A DNA stretch of 23,810 nt from Candidatus Omnitrophota bacterium (GCA_018062515.1 JAGOSC010000038.1:1-23810), one strand, 5' to 3'; shown: positions 1 through 7,939, numbered from the stretch's first letter. Notes: generated by a model from the letters alone, not told the origin. Numbers and translations: made by a program.

Positions 1-653
1 AGGTAGGGTAGATATTTGAATACATCTTCCGGGTATACTTCATAGATGCCGAGCCAAAGAAATGGGCTTAAAGCCGCGTCGCCAATCAATCCAATCACAT
101 CACGTCCCGAGGAAGGGCCCATAAGTGGAAGAACAATATATGGACCGGATTTCATGTTATAAAATCCTAATGTCTGTCCAAAGTCTTCACTGTATTTCGG
201 CCAGTGTAAAAACTTCTGGGCAGGATCAAATAATCCGCCAACACCGACGGTAGAATTGACAAGGAACCGTCCTAAAACGACGGCAGATCTTTTATATTTT
301 TGTTGAAACCCATTATTAAAAAATGGAACCGGGGATTGCGCATTTTCAAAGAGGTTATAAAAACATTTTTGAATACGTTCCGGAACAATGAAGTCATATG
401 CTTTTGCTAAAAATAAGTGATCGTAAATCCAATCATTCACCTTAAACATAAACTGATTGTAACCTTCATAAGGATCGTTGATGGTGATCGGTTCATACGT
501 GTCCGTGTCATCATCAATGTCAAAGTTATCATCAGCAATTCCCTCGGTGACGCTGTTATCATCCTTAGGTAATGTGGCGGCGGCCCATGAATAACCGTTC
601 ATCAGGTAAATGATCAATAAGGTTGTGAGACATCGTATGATGTTTGTTTTCAT
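1..653 (-). CDS. mlaA: MlaA/VacJ outer-membrane phospholipid-removal lipoprotein (3' end outside window)
   Basis: Reading leftward from the ATG at 651-653, about 217 codons stay open to the window edge, so the C-terminus is missing. The N-terminus is a hydrophobic export segment (MKTNIIRCLTTLLIIYLM) with a Cys at residue 8, followed by a very acidic stretch (residues about 30-50). The MlaA family core then follows: DPYEGYNQFMFKVNDWI, the PEDFGQTLG-like segment YSEDFGQTLG, and GPYIVLPLMGPSSGRDVIG. MlaA is known to form a channel in the outer membrane that removes mislocalised phospholipids from the outer leaflet and hands them to MlaC. Its ATG overlaps the stop of mlaC (ATGA at 650-653), so the two are probably translationally coupled. 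In Escherichia coli mlaA lies apart from mlaFEDCB; here it is the last visible gene of the operon. Whether the signal is a lipoprotein type cannot be settled because the lipobox is not canonical. Confidence 0.9.
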   Translation of the reverse strand, partial: MKTNIIRCLTTLLIIYLMNGYSWAAATLPKDDNSVTEGIADDNFDIDDDTDTYEPITINDPYEGYNQFMFKVNDWIYDHLFLAKAYDFIVPERIQKCFYNLFENAQSPVPFFNNGFQQKYKRSAVVLGRFLVNSTVGVGGLFDPAQKFLHWPKYSEDFGQTLGFYNMKSGPYIVLPLMGPSSGRDVIGLIGDAALSPFLWLGIYEVYPEDVFKYLPY

Positions 654-1258
654 TTTTGAGGTTCCTCGACGGTAAGTTCTTTATTTTTTAATTTCTGCAG
701 CACTTCTTCGAAAGATGATTTGGCCAGCATGCTATTAAATTGTGTGCGGTAATTGGTTAATAAACTGACATTTTCAATCGTGATATCGTAAACCTTCCAC
801 GCATTATTTATTTTCTTCATGCTGAAATCAACGACGGCTTTTTCATCATCTTTGATAAAATTGGTCTGCACTTTACCGCGGTCGCCTTTGACAATTTCAC
901 GAACATAAATGACGTCACCACCCTGATATTCATCGGATCTTTTAAGATAAAGATCCTTAAGAACCGTCGTGAATGAATCGGTAAATTCTTTTTGCTGGGC
1001 CGCGGATATATTCTGCCAATGGGGGCCAAGCGCGAATTTGGCAATCTCTTCAAAACTGAATACCGGTTCAAGAAGTTCCCAAAGCTTTTCGCGGCGAAGT
1101 TCGGTTTGACCTTTTAAAACAGGATCTTCGAGAATTTGTACTCCCTGCTTAACTGTATTGGTTACTAATTCACCCGGTGTTTCGGCATATACTTCCGACG
1201 GAGAATACATGTTTAATGCAATCAAAGTGAAGAGAAGAGCGTAGATCGATTTTTTCAT
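650..1258 (-). CDS. mlaC: MlaC periplasmic phospholipid-shuttle protein (Tol_Tol_Ttg2 family)
   Basis: About 202 residues, with a clear Sec signal peptide (MKKSIYALLFTLIALNMYS, probable cleavage after VYA). The mature part has the MlaC/Ttg2D pattern: an N-terminal helix (LVTNTVKQGVQIL), FSFEEIAKFALGPHW, then a beta-rich region ending in WKVYDITIENVSLLTNYR and SFEEVLQKLKNK. MlaC ferries phospholipid between MlaA in the outer membrane and the MlaFED complex in the inner membrane. I chose the ATG at 1256-1258, which has a GGA a few bases upstream and directly precedes the signal peptide. An in-frame ATG nine bases earlier (1265-1267) is possible. A much longer in-frame extension to 1483 overlaps mlaD and would destroy the signal peptide, so it is not believed. 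The gene follows mlaD by 13 bases and its stop overlaps the mlaA start. Confidence 0.9.
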   Translation of the reverse strand: MKKSIYALLFTLIALNMYSPSEVYAETPGELVTNTVKQGVQILEDPVLKGQTELRREKLWELLEPVFSFEEIAKFALGPHWQNISAAQQKEFTDSFTTVLKDLYLKRSDEYQGGDVIYVREIVKGDRGKVQTNFIKDDEKAVVDFSMKKINNAWKVYDITIENVSLLTNYRTQFNSMLAKSSFEEVLQKLKNKELTVEEPQK

Positions 1259-1271
1259 AAATTCCATTCTT

Positions 1272-1715
1272 TTATTTGTTGTTGGTAAGTGCCATATTTT
1301 TGATAACAAGGAGTATGTCAAAGGGCGGTTCGGTGTTGAAGATTTCATCGCCCGCTTTAAGAATAGTATTGGACCCTCCGGGAAGAATTTCAATATATTT
1401 ATCACCCAATAAACCTTTTGTGCGTATGGCCGCGATCGCGTCGTCTTGAATAGATATCTCTTTTTTGATATCCAGAATGACAATGGCTTGATTATCTTTA
1501 AGCTGAATTTCTTTCACTTTACCGACGGGAACACCCGCTATTTCGATATTGGTGTCTTTTCTAAGTCCGTTTACCGTCGGAAACGTGGCATTCAATGAAT
1601 AATAGTTACGATTGAATATTTCGATTTGTCCTAATTTGATCGAAATGTAGGCCATGGCCAAAAATCCGGCGACGATAAACATCCCGACCATTAATTCAAG
1701 AGTGCCTTTTTTCAT
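1272..1715 (-). CDS. mlaD: MlaD-like MCE-domain protein
   Basis: 147 residues with an N-terminal transmembrane anchor (residues about 6-24, LELMVGMFIVAGFLAMAYI). One MCE domain follows, recognisable by the segments YYSLNATFPTVNGLRKDTNI, EIAGVPVGKVKEIQL, RTKGLLGDKYIEILPGG and LKAGDEIFNT. MlaD proteins form a hexameric ring on the inner-membrane MlaFE transporter and contact the phospholipid. At 147 residues it is shorter than E. coli MlaD (about 180); the C-terminal helical tail beyond the MCE fold is short. The start codon has a strong ribosome-binding site (GAAAGGTGG, about 6 bases upstream). It sits 20 bases after mlaF and 13 bases before mlaC in one operon. Confidence 0.92.
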   Translation of the reverse strand: MKKGTLELMVGMFIVAGFLAMAYISIKLGQIEIFNRNYYSLNATFPTVNGLRKDTNIEIAGVPVGKVKEIQLKDNQAIVILDIKKEISIQDDAIAAIRTKGLLGDKYIEILPGGSNTILKAGDEIFNTEPPFDILLVIKNMALTNNK

Positions 1716-1735
1716 TTTATTCCACCTTTCATATT

Positions 1736-2464
1736 TTATTCAATCTCACCTTGAAGAAACTTTCTGACGGTGATGTTATTTGTATTTATAATTTCTTCAG
1801 ATGTTCCCACCTGTACAATGCGCCCTTCATGCAGCATGGCCACTCGATCAGCGATTTTGAAAATGCCGGGTATTTCATGGCTGATGATAAAACTGGTTAA
1901 ATTGCGCTGTTCTTGAAGACTTTTAATCGTGCGGTAGATGGAATTGGCAATGACCGGATCAAGGCCAGTCGTCGGTTCATCAAAAAAAATAATTTCCGGA
2001 TTCATGACCAGACATCTAGCCACGGCTACCCGTTTTCGCATTCCTCCGCTGATCTGTGCTGGAAATTTGTGACCTTCGCCGGTTAAACCCACAATGTCTA
2101 ATTCTTCTAAAACTTTTTTATCGATTTCAGCCGCGCTCAATTTTGTTTTCTCGACGAGGGGAAAGGCTACATTATCGTAAACAGTTAGAGAATCAAACAA
2201 GGCCCCGAATTGAAAGACAACGCCGATACGATCTTTGAGTTTTTTAAGTTTTTTGCCGTACAAACAGCTGATATCCTGACCATCAATCAAAATTTTACCG
2301 CGGTCGGGTTTCATAAGGCCAGACATATGTTTGAGCAGGACAGATTTACCATTACCGCTGGCGCCAATGAGGGCAAAGGTTTCACCTCGATTAATCTTCA
2401 GATTAACTCCGTTCAAAACCATTTTATTATCAAAACTTTTATAGAGATCAACAATTTCAACCAT
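1736..2464 (-). CDS. mlaF: MlaF ATP-binding subunit of the phospholipid ABC transporter
   Basis: 242 residues with a complete ABC ATPase core: Walker A GASGNGKS at residues 34-41 followed by VLLKH, Q-loop region VFQFGALFDSLTV, signature ISGGMRKR, Walker B plus catalytic Glu IIFFDEPTTGLDP, and switch His in FIISHE. The GKSVLLKH form of Walker A and the GALFDSLTV Q-loop are typical of Mla/Ttg2A ATPases rather than amino-acid importers. It energises MlaE in moving phospholipid across the periplasm, with direction still debated for the family. Its start overlaps the end of mlaE by 8 bases, which indicates translational coupling and fixed stoichiometry. No STAS-domain MlaB is visible in the window; one could be encoded beyond mlaA or be absent. 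Confidence 0.95.
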   Translation of the reverse strand: MVEIVDLYKSFDNKMVLNGVNLKINRGETFALIGASGNGKSVLLKHMSGLMKPDRGKILIDGQDISCLYGKKLKKLKDRIGVVFQFGALFDSLTVYDNVAFPLVEKTKLSAAEIDKKVLEELDIVGLTGEGHKFPAQISGGMRKRVAVARCLVMNPEIIFFDEPTTGLDPVIANSIYRTIKSLQEQRNLTSFIISHEIPGIFKIADRVAMLHEGRIVQVGTSEEIINTNNITVRKFLQGEIE

Positions 2465-3257
2465 AGGTAATTTTCATTAACATAATAGAGGTTATAAAAT
2501 AATCGACGACCAAAATGAGCACGGAGGAAAGAACGACCGCGTCCGTTGTCGCTTTACTGACGCCTTGTGCGCCAAAACCAGAACCAATACCGGCAAAAAA
2601 TCCTTTATAACAGCAAATGGATGTAACAACTAAACCAAAACTTAAAGATTTGTATAACCCGAGCAAAAGATCATGGGGCATAATCGAATCGGCCATGGGG
2701 CCGAAGAACAATCCACTGGATAAGCCGGTTAATTTGACGCTGACTAAAAAACCACCCCAAATTCCGGAAAGGATAAAAAATGAAGTTAAGATGGGAAAGG
2801 CAATGACACCCGCTATCAAGTTTGGAATGACTAAATATTTATAGGGATTGAGAGCCATGGCGTCCAGCGCGTCAATCTGTTCCGACATACGCATGATTCC
2901 AATTTCAGCGGTTAAGGCTGAACCGGCTCGTCCAATAATCATCAAAGCGGTAATAACTGGACCGATTTCTTTGACTAAGGATAAACCTAAAATCGATCCT
3001 AGGTTGGATTCCGCTCCAAACGTTACGAGCACGTAATAGGACTGTAAAGATAAGACCATACCGGTAAACAAACCGGTTAATAAGACAATCAAAACTGTTT
3101 TGACGCCGATAAAGTAAAGTTGACGGATTAATCGATTCCACAAGAAAGGAGGTGTAAAAATATAAAACACGGCCGTGGAAACAAAACATCCAATACTGCC
3201 GATTTCGCGGATTAATGCTATTGTTGACCTGCCGATTTTTTGAATTGTTTGGACCAT
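2457..3257 (-). CDS. mlaE: MlaE permease subunit of the phospholipid ABC transporter
   Basis: 266 residues, strongly hydrophobic, with five to six membrane segments. It carries the MlaE family core: KEIGPVITALMIIGRAGSAL, TAEIGIMRMSEQIDALDAM and LNPYKYLVIPNLIAGVIAFP. This is the inner-membrane permease partner of MlaF and MlaD. It is the first gene of the operon, directly downstream of the promoter at 3293-3320. The ATG at 3255-3257 has only a modest AGG about 9 bases upstream. The order E-F-D-C-A lets one transcript supply the inner-membrane, periplasmic and outer-membrane parts of the pathway. Confidence 0.95.
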   Translation of the reverse strand: MVQTIQKIGRSTIALIREIGSIGCFVSTAVFYIFTPPFLWNRLIRQLYFIGVKTVLIVLLTGLFTGMVLSLQSYYVLVTFGAESNLGSILGLSLVKEIGPVITALMIIGRAGSALTAEIGIMRMSEQIDALDAMALNPYKYLVIPNLIAGVIAFPILTSFFILSGIWGGFLVSVKLTGLSSGLFFGPMADSIMPHDLLLGLYKSLSFGLVVTSICCYKGFFAGIGSGFGAQGVSKATTDAVVLSSVLILVVDYFITSIMLMKITYG

Positions 3258-3292
3258 AAAGGAATGCCTGTAATAGGATGTTACTTTGTAGT

Positions 3293-3320
3293 ATTATAAT
3301 TAAATTCTATATAATGTAAA
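3293..3320 (-). promoter_or_regulatory. Sigma70-type promoter of the mla operon
   Basis: On the minus strand a -35 box TTTACA (3315-3320) and a perfect -10 TATAAT (3293-3298) are separated by 16 bases. Transcription would start near 3286, about 29 bases before the mlaE ATG. The intergenic region 3258-3418 separates mlaE from the divergent ppk2; I found no convincing plus-strand promoter in it. Confidence 0.6.
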
Positions 3321-3418
3321 ATTCATATTTGATACAACGTTATATAAAATATGAATAAAGAATGGTAGCAAACAATTTAAGAAAATCATAATCATATTAC
3401 ATGTTAGGCGCACACCTT

Positions 3419-4207
3419 ATGAAAAATAAAAAATCAATACGCTTATCCCAAATCAGTCCTGATGCCGAGGCACATTCTGATGGAAACAAAGCGGAAGCAC
3501 AAAAGAAATTCAGTGAATTGAAGAAACAGCTGGTTGAATTGCAAAATATGTTTTATGTGGATGGGCGATTTCCTATGCTGGTTATGTTCCAAGCCATGGA
3601 TACCGGCGGAAAAGACGGCGCTATCCGTCACGTGTTTGAAGGCGTTAATCCGCAAGGTATAAGTGTGGCCTCATTCAAAAAGCCCGACGAAAAAGAATTG
3701 CGGCATGATTATTTATGGCGTGTCCATCAGGAAATGCCCGGAAAAGGGAAAATAGTTATTTTCAACCGCAGCCATTATGAGGATGTGCTCGTTCCGCGTG
3801 TTCACAAACTTCTTCCGGCCGCGATTATAAACAAAAGATATGATCATATCGTTAAGTTTGAGAAAATGTTGACGGATGAGGGGATGATTATTTTAAAATT
3901 TTATTTGCACATTAGTAAAGATGAACAAAAAAAACGACTTCAAGAAAGGTTAGATGATCCTAAAAAGCACTGGAAATTTAATCCCGAAGATTTAAAGGAA
4001 CGAAAATTGTGGAATGCTTATCAAGTCGCCTATGAAACGCTCTTATCGAAAACCAGCCTGCCGAATGCGCCTTGGTATGTTATTCCGTCGAATGATAAAT
4101 GGTACCGCGATCTTATTGTCACCGAAATTATCGTCGAACGGATGAAACGCTTGAAGTTGAAATATCCCGCCCCATCTTGGAATCCTCAGAAAATCAAGAT
4201 TTCCTAA
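3419..4207 (+). CDS. ppk2: PPK2-family polyphosphate:nucleotide phosphotransferase
   Basis: About 262 residues, the usual length of single-domain PPK2 proteins. Visible motifs are the Walker A-like MDTGGKDG (residues 60-67), the Walker B-like FNRSHYEDVLVPRV (from residue 115), and the lid region with FNPEDLKERKLWNAY. The FNRSHYEDVLV form is characteristic of the PPK2 subgroup related to class III enzymes, which use polyphosphate to phosphorylate AMP and ADP (or GMP and GDP). The cytoplasmic role is therefore probably NTP regeneration from polyP, complementing the PPK1/PPX genes further right. I chose the ATG at 3419 because a weak TTAGGCG lies upstream; an in-frame ATG at 3401 adds six residues and has no ribosome-binding site. 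It is divergent from mlaE. Exact substrate preference cannot be read from sequence. Confidence 0.92.
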   Translation: MKNKKSIRLSQISPDAEAHSDGNKAEAQKKFSELKKQLVELQNMFYVDGRFPMLVMFQAMDTGGKDGAIRHVFEGVNPQGISVASFKKPDEKELRHDYLWRVHQEMPGKGKIVIFNRSHYEDVLVPRVHKLLPAAIINKRYDHIVKFEKMLTDEGMIILKFYLHISKDEQKKRLQERLDDPKKHWKFNPEDLKERKLWNAYQVAYETLLSKTSLPNAPWYVIPSNDKWYRDLIVTEIIVERMKRLKLKYPAPSWNPQKIKIS

Positions 4208-4230
4208 TTTAAGTCCCCCAAAGGCTTGAT

Positions 4231-4258
4231 TTGTATTATTTAAGGTTTCATGTATAAT
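4231..4258 (+). promoter_or_regulatory. Predicted promoter of the hisI-like gene
   Basis: TTGTAT (4231-4236), 16-base spacer, perfect TATAAT (4253-4258). The hisI-like start lies about 70 bases beyond the expected start of transcription. The same hexamers and spacer, and much of the spacer sequence, recur at 5410-5437. Confidence 0.5.
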
Positions 4259-4336
4259 GAGGGCTCTATTATTATACGGAAAAGCGCCCGTTACCGACTT
4301 AGGCATGTGAAGCTGATTAATAAAAAGGAATGTGTT

Positions 4337-4777
4337 ATGAATCGTAAAGATTTTAAAGGAGAAATTTCCTCCAACCTGCTTGAAGAAAGCGAACAAGTAT
4401 TGATTGATTTTGAGAAATTACGCAAAATTGCTCAGACTAAAGAAGCGGTTGTTCCCGTCGTGGTTCAGGATGACAAAACAAAAGAAATCTTGTTGATTGG
4501 TTATGCGAATGATCAGGCTTTAAAACATACTTTGGAGCATAAAGTAGCTACATTCTGGAGCACCTCGCGCAATGAATTGTGGGTCAAAGGTTTGACGTCG
4601 GGTGATCAGCTGGACATCGTCGGTGTGTATGTAAATTGCGAGCAAAATTCATTACTTTATCAAGTCAAAATGGTGGGAAAAGGTTCATGCCATACCAAAC
4701 ACAAAAATGGTCAGACAAGATTTGGTTGTTATTATCGAAAAATCGTCGGAAACAAGCTTGAGTTTACAAATCCGTGA
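4337..4777 (+). CDS. hisI: HisI-like phosphoribosyl-AMP cyclohydrolase with altered metal motif
   Basis: 146 residues. The HisI fold is clear from VVPVVVQDDKTKEILLIGYAN, ATFWSTSRNELWVKGLTSGD, VYVNCEQNSLLYQV, GKGSCHT and RFGCYYRKI. HisI opens the adenine ring of phosphoribosyl-AMP in histidine synthesis. The three zinc-ligand cysteines are retained (Cys101, Cys118, Cys131). The canonical D-C-D-x-D segment, which supplies the second metal site, reads N-C-E-Q-N (residues 100-104), and there is a short insertion between the last two cysteines. No other his gene is nearby. I chose the ATG at 4337, which has an AAAAAGGA ribosome-binding site 7 bases upstream; an in-frame start at 4250 overlaps the promoter. 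It could be a working HisI of a divergent lineage or a paralogue with another substrate. Confidence 0.8.
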   Translation: MNRKDFKGEISSNLLEESEQVLIDFEKLRKIAQTKEAVVPVVVQDDKTKEILLIGYANDQALKHTLEHKVATFWSTSRNELWVKGLTSGDQLDIVGVYVNCEQNSLLYQVKMVGKGSCHTKHKNGQTRFGCYYRKIVGNKLEFTNP

Positions 4778-4840
4778 GGGAATGATTGGGCGACAAGCCA
4801 ATCGCTCGTAAGATATACTCTTGGAATCAAAAGGGTTTAA

Positions 4841-5368
4841 ATGTCAGAAGACGAATTATTTAATCAGTTAAGTAAAAATGGGTTTAGCCATTTAAAAATT
4901 GAACATGTCATGAGTAAGCCTGTTTTTACGGTGAGCGAAGATTCCGATTTGAGTATGGTGGAAAGGGAATTTATCAAACGCCGAATTCGTCATATGCCTG
5001 TTGTGGACGGACAAAAACGGCTTGTTGGAATTATTTCGCAAAGAGATCTTTACCGGACGGTTGCTCCTCGAAAAAACATACAGGGTGATGTTGAAGTTTC
5101 CATTGAACTTCTCGTGGAAGACGGGCAATGTTTCTATGATCCGAAGACATTGGAGGGGTATATCCTTTCTCGGGTTATGCGCAAAAATCCGGAAACACTT
5201 ACTTCTGATAATTCAGTTAAAGAAGCCGTTCACTTAATGGTTACAAAAAAGATGGGTGGTGTGCCTGTTATCAATGAACGCAGGGAAGTCACCGGTATTA
5301 TTACCCGGCATGATATTATGAGCATTTTAGAAATATATCTTTCTAACGCGACCCTTCCGGACATTTAA
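4841..5368 (+). CDS. Tandem CBS-domain protein
   Basis: 175 residues made almost entirely of two CBS modules. The first spans about residues 20-75 (VMSKPVFTVSEDSDLSMVER to RLVGIISQRDLYR). The second spans about 108-165 (VMRKNPETLTSDNSVKEAVH to VTGIITRHDIMSILEIY). Paired CBS modules bind adenine nucleotides such as AMP, ATP or S-adenosylmethionine and act as energy-state sensors, usually for a partner protein. No catalytic or transmembrane domain is attached, so the partner is unknown. An AAAAGGG ribosome-binding site precedes the ATG. It follows the hisI-like gene by 63 bases; a small hairpin (GATTGG/CCAATC, 4784-4803) lies between them without a T-run, so readthrough is expected. The linker between the modules includes an acidic segment (about residues 78-98). 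Confidence 0.88.
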   Translation: MSEDELFNQLSKNGFSHLKIEHVMSKPVFTVSEDSDLSMVEREFIKRRIRHMPVVDGQKRLVGIISQRDLYRTVAPRKNIQGDVEVSIELLVEDGQCFYDPKTLEGYILSRVMRKNPETLTSDNSVKEAVHLMVTKKMGGVPVINERREVTGIITRHDIMSILEIYLSNATLPDI

Positions 5369-5409
5369 TATTTAGAAACGCGGGTTTTTTCTCCCCTCAA
5401 ATCAAAGTT

Positions 5410-5437
5410 TTGTATAATTCAGGTATTTATGTATAAT
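5410..5437 (+). promoter_or_regulatory. Predicted promoter of the Rossmann protein / helicase unit
   Basis: TTGTAT (5410-5415), 16-base spacer, perfect TATAAT (5432-5437). The layout matches the promoter at 4231-4258, including AGGT in the spacer and ATG just before the -10 box. Transcription would start near 5444, about 60 bases before the GTG start at 5505. Confidence 0.5.
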
Positions 5438-5504
5438 GAAAATTTGTTTGCTTTCCAATTTATAAAGTTAGCGAGATTATTTGTTTTTGATAAGGAATGA
5501 ACGA

Positions 5505-6278
5505 GTGAAAAAGCCAGTTGCTATTATCGGTGCGGGAGAAATCGGAGGAGTATTCGCGCGAGGATTGTTGAAGCTTGGGAACCCGGTTTATCCCATTACG
5601 CGGGGAATGAATTTAGATCAAGCATCCAAGGAAGGTCCGGAATTTCAAGCGGTGATTGTGGCTGTCGGTGAGAAAGATTTTCATGCGGTTATGAATTCAA
5701 TTCCCCAGCCATGGAGGGATAAGTTGGTTTTGATTCAGAATGAACTTCTTCCCAAAGATTGGACGACTCATCATATTTTACAGCCAACTGTTATTTCTGT
5801 ATGGTTTGAAAAAAAACAACCTAAAGATTTTAAGGTGATTATTCCTTCGCCCGTATTTGGGTCGCACGCGCAGATGGTATCGGATGCGCTCGGAATTATG
5901 AAAATACCGACGAGGATTTTGACCAGCACTGATGATCTTCTTTTTGAATTAGTTCTCAAGAATTTATATATTATCACCACGAACGTATGCGGTTTGAAGG
6001 TCGGCGGAACCGTCGGGGAATTATGGAAACATCATCAAGAGTTCGCACGAACAGTGGCGGAGGATGTACTGAATATTCAATTCAAAATGATCGGTAAAGA
6101 ATTAAATAAAGAGCGATTGATAGAAAGTATGGTAAAGGCTTTTGAAGGCGATCTCGATCATGTTTGCATGGGAAGGTCCGCTCAAGCGCGATTACAGCGG
6201 GCCATCGAACAGGCTCAAACATTCCATGTGAATGTTCCAGCCTTGGAAGAAATCAACGCTATCGCAATTAAAAAATAA
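5505..6278 (+). CDS. NAD(P)-binding Rossmann protein, ketopantoate-reductase-like
   Basis: 257 residues. It opens with a dinucleotide-binding motif G9-A-G-E-I-G14-G in VAIIGAGEIGGVFARGLL. After the short Rossmann half (to about residue 115), a helical C-terminal half contains LFELVLKNLYIITTNVCGL and GGTVGELW. These resemble the K-x-x-x-N and GEL segments of ketopantoate reductase (PanE/ApbA) and related 6-phosphogluconate-dehydrogenase-like folds. The Rossmann half is shorter than in PanE, so the substrate may differ; assignment to pantothenate synthesis is not justified. I chose the GTG at 5505 because AAGGA lies 8 bases upstream and the beta-strand begins immediately after; the in-frame TTG at 5481 would include that ribosome-binding site. 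The helicase gene begins 44 bases downstream and is probably co-transcribed. Confidence 0.7.
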   Translation: MKKPVAIIGAGEIGGVFARGLLKLGNPVYPITRGMNLDQASKEGPEFQAVIVAVGEKDFHAVMNSIPQPWRDKLVLIQNELLPKDWTTHHILQPTVISVWFEKKQPKDFKVIIPSPVFGSHAQMVSDALGIMKIPTRILTSTDDLLFELVLKNLYIITTNVCGLKVGGTVGELWKHHQEFARTVAEDVLNIQFKMIGKELNKERLIESMVKAFEGDLDHVCMGRSAQARLQRAIEQAQTFHVNVPALEEINAIAIKK

Positions 6279-6322
6279 TAATGATATATCAACAGTTTTT
6301 GGATGAAAGGCAAAAGTAATTT

Positions 6323-7939
6323 ATGAATGATTTTTCACAATTAGGTTTATCAAAAGAAACGTTAAAAATTTTAAAGGACCGGGGATTTGAAGTTCCCACG
6401 CCTATTCAGCAAAAAGCCATACCGGCTATTTTAACCGGCAACAAAGACATTGTGGCCCAAGCGCAAACGGGAACAGGTAAGACGGCGGCGTTTGGATTGC
6501 CCATCTTGGAGAAAATCAAGCCAAAATCTAAGTCTGTACAGGCCTTAGTGTTAACACCGACTCGGGAATTAGCGATTCAGGTTACGGAAGAAATTAGTTC
6601 GTTTAAAGGCTCCCGCGCTTTTACCATTGTTCCCGTCTATGGAGGCCAAGCGATTGGTTTGCAATTACGCAGTTTAAAAAAAGGTGTTGATATCGTCGTG
6701 GGAACACCTGGACGCATCATTGATCATTTACACAGAAAAACATTGAAATTAGATCAAATCCAATATCTCGTCTTAGACGAAGCTGATGAAATGTTAAATA
6801 TGGGATTTTTGGAAGAAGTTGAAGAAATCATCAAGACAACGAATGAAAATAAGAAAACATTATTATTCTCCGCGACCATGCCCAATGAGATCAAAAAGAT
6901 CGCCGAGAAATATATGAAGGAATATGAATTCATCAAGATTACTCAAGATCAATTAACGACGTCTCAGACTCAGCAGATTTATTTTGAAGTTTCCTCGTCG
7001 GATAAATTTGAGGCTTTATGCCGGATTATTGACATTGAGGAAGAATTTTATGGGCTCGTTTTTTGCCGAACCAAAATTGATGTCGACCAAGTTACCTCGC
7101 ATTTGATTGAACGAGGTTATGATGCCGCCAGTTTACACGGTGATATTTCTCAAAATATTCGGGAGAAAACGCTGAATAACTTTCGAAAAGGCGTGACTAA
7201 TGTTCTCGTCGCTACGGATGTGGCCGCGCGAGGAATTGACGTTCAAAATCTCACGCACGTAATCAATTATTCACTTCCGCAAGACCCAGAGGCGTATGTT
7301 CACCGTATCGGGCGTACCGGACGCGCGGGAAAAGAAGGAAATGCGATCACGTTTATCACGTCGGAAGAATATCGCAAATTACAGGTTATTAAACGGGTGA
7401 TTAAAACAGATATTAAGAAAGCCAAATTACCGACGGTGGAAGCTTTAATAACGACAAAAAAGAACAGACTTATCAATGAAATTAATGAAATCATTCAATC
7501 ACCGCCGCAACAGCATTATCTCACTATGTCTCAAGAATTATTAGAGCTTAATGATCCGCAAACCGTTTTGGCGGCTTTACTCGAATACTCTTTTCAGGAT
7601 ACGCTGGATGAAAAAAGTTATTCCCATATCAATGATTCACCAGTTGATCACAAAGGTAAGACACGATTGTTTATCAAAAGCGGAAAAGTGGATGGAATGG
7701 ACCCCAAAAAGCTGGTTGAGATTATCATTAAAAAATGTGGTGTTTCTCATAGCGCTATCCGGGACGTTCAGGTGCTGGACAAATTTTCTTTTGTGACTCT
7801 TCCTTTTAATGAAGCAGAAATTGTCCTGCATTCCTTGAATAAATTGGAAAAAGGCGATCGAAAATTCGTGCAAAAAGCCACTCAAAAGGGGCAAGATTCC
7901 GGCCGCTCTAAGTACAAAGGGAAGAAAAAATTTAATTGA
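6323..7939 (+). CDS. deaD: DEAD-box RNA helicase, DeaD/CsdA/CshA type
   Basis: 538 residues with every DEAD-box motif: Q motif GFEVPTPIQQKAIP (from residue 21), motif I AQTGTGKT (47-54), PTRELA, TPGRIID, DEAD (152-155), SAT, VATDVAARGIDV and HRIGRTGRAG. A C-terminal region (about 443-515, RLFIKSGKVDGMDPKKLVEI onward) matches the DbpA/CsdA-type RRM-like RNA-binding domain, and a basic Gly/Lys/Arg-rich tail follows. Such helicases unwind structured RNA, aid ribosome assembly at low temperature and join degradosomes. The cold-shock gene immediately downstream supports a cold or RNA-chaperone role. The stop codon overlaps the -35 box of the next promoter. The symbol denotes the family; DeaD and CshA orthology cannot be separated by eye. 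Confidence 0.93.
   Translation: MNDFSQLGLSKETLKILKDRGFEVPTPIQQKAIPAILTGNKDIVAQAQTGTGKTAAFGLPILEKIKPKSKSVQALVLTPTRELAIQVTEEISSFKGSRAFTIVPVYGGQAIGLQLRSLKKGVDIVVGTPGRIIDHLHRKTLKLDQIQYLVLDEADEMLNMGFLEEVEEIIKTTNENKKTLLFSATMPNEIKKIAEKYMKEYEFIKITQDQLTTSQTQQIYFEVSSSDKFEALCRIIDIEEEFYGLVFCRTKIDVDQVTSHLIERGYDAASLHGDISQNIREKTLNNFRKGVTNVLVATDVAARGIDVQNLTHVINYSLPQDPEAYVHRIGRTGRAGKEGNAITFITSEEYRKLQVIKRVIKTDIKKAKLPTVEALITTKKNRLINEINEIIQSPPQQHYLTMSQELLELNDPQTVLAALLEYSFQDTLDEKSYSHINDSPVDHKGKTRLFIKSGKVDGMDPKKLVEIIIKKCGVSHSAIRDVQVLDKFSFVTLPFNEAEIVLHSLNKLEKGDRKFVQKATQKGQDSGRSKYKGKKKFN

Noticed and set aside
1259..1483. N-terminal extension of mlaC into mlaD
   Set aside because: It overlaps mlaD in another frame and places 75 residues before an obvious signal peptide.
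3329..3357. TTGATA as a plus-strand -35 for ppk2
   Set aside because: At 16-18 bases the -10 would be ATGAAT or TGAATA, a poor match; the nearest TATAAA is only 8 bases away.
4784..4803. Hairpin GATTGG/CCAATC after the hisI-like gene as a terminator
   Set aside because: Only 6 bp and no following T-run; terminator function not supported.
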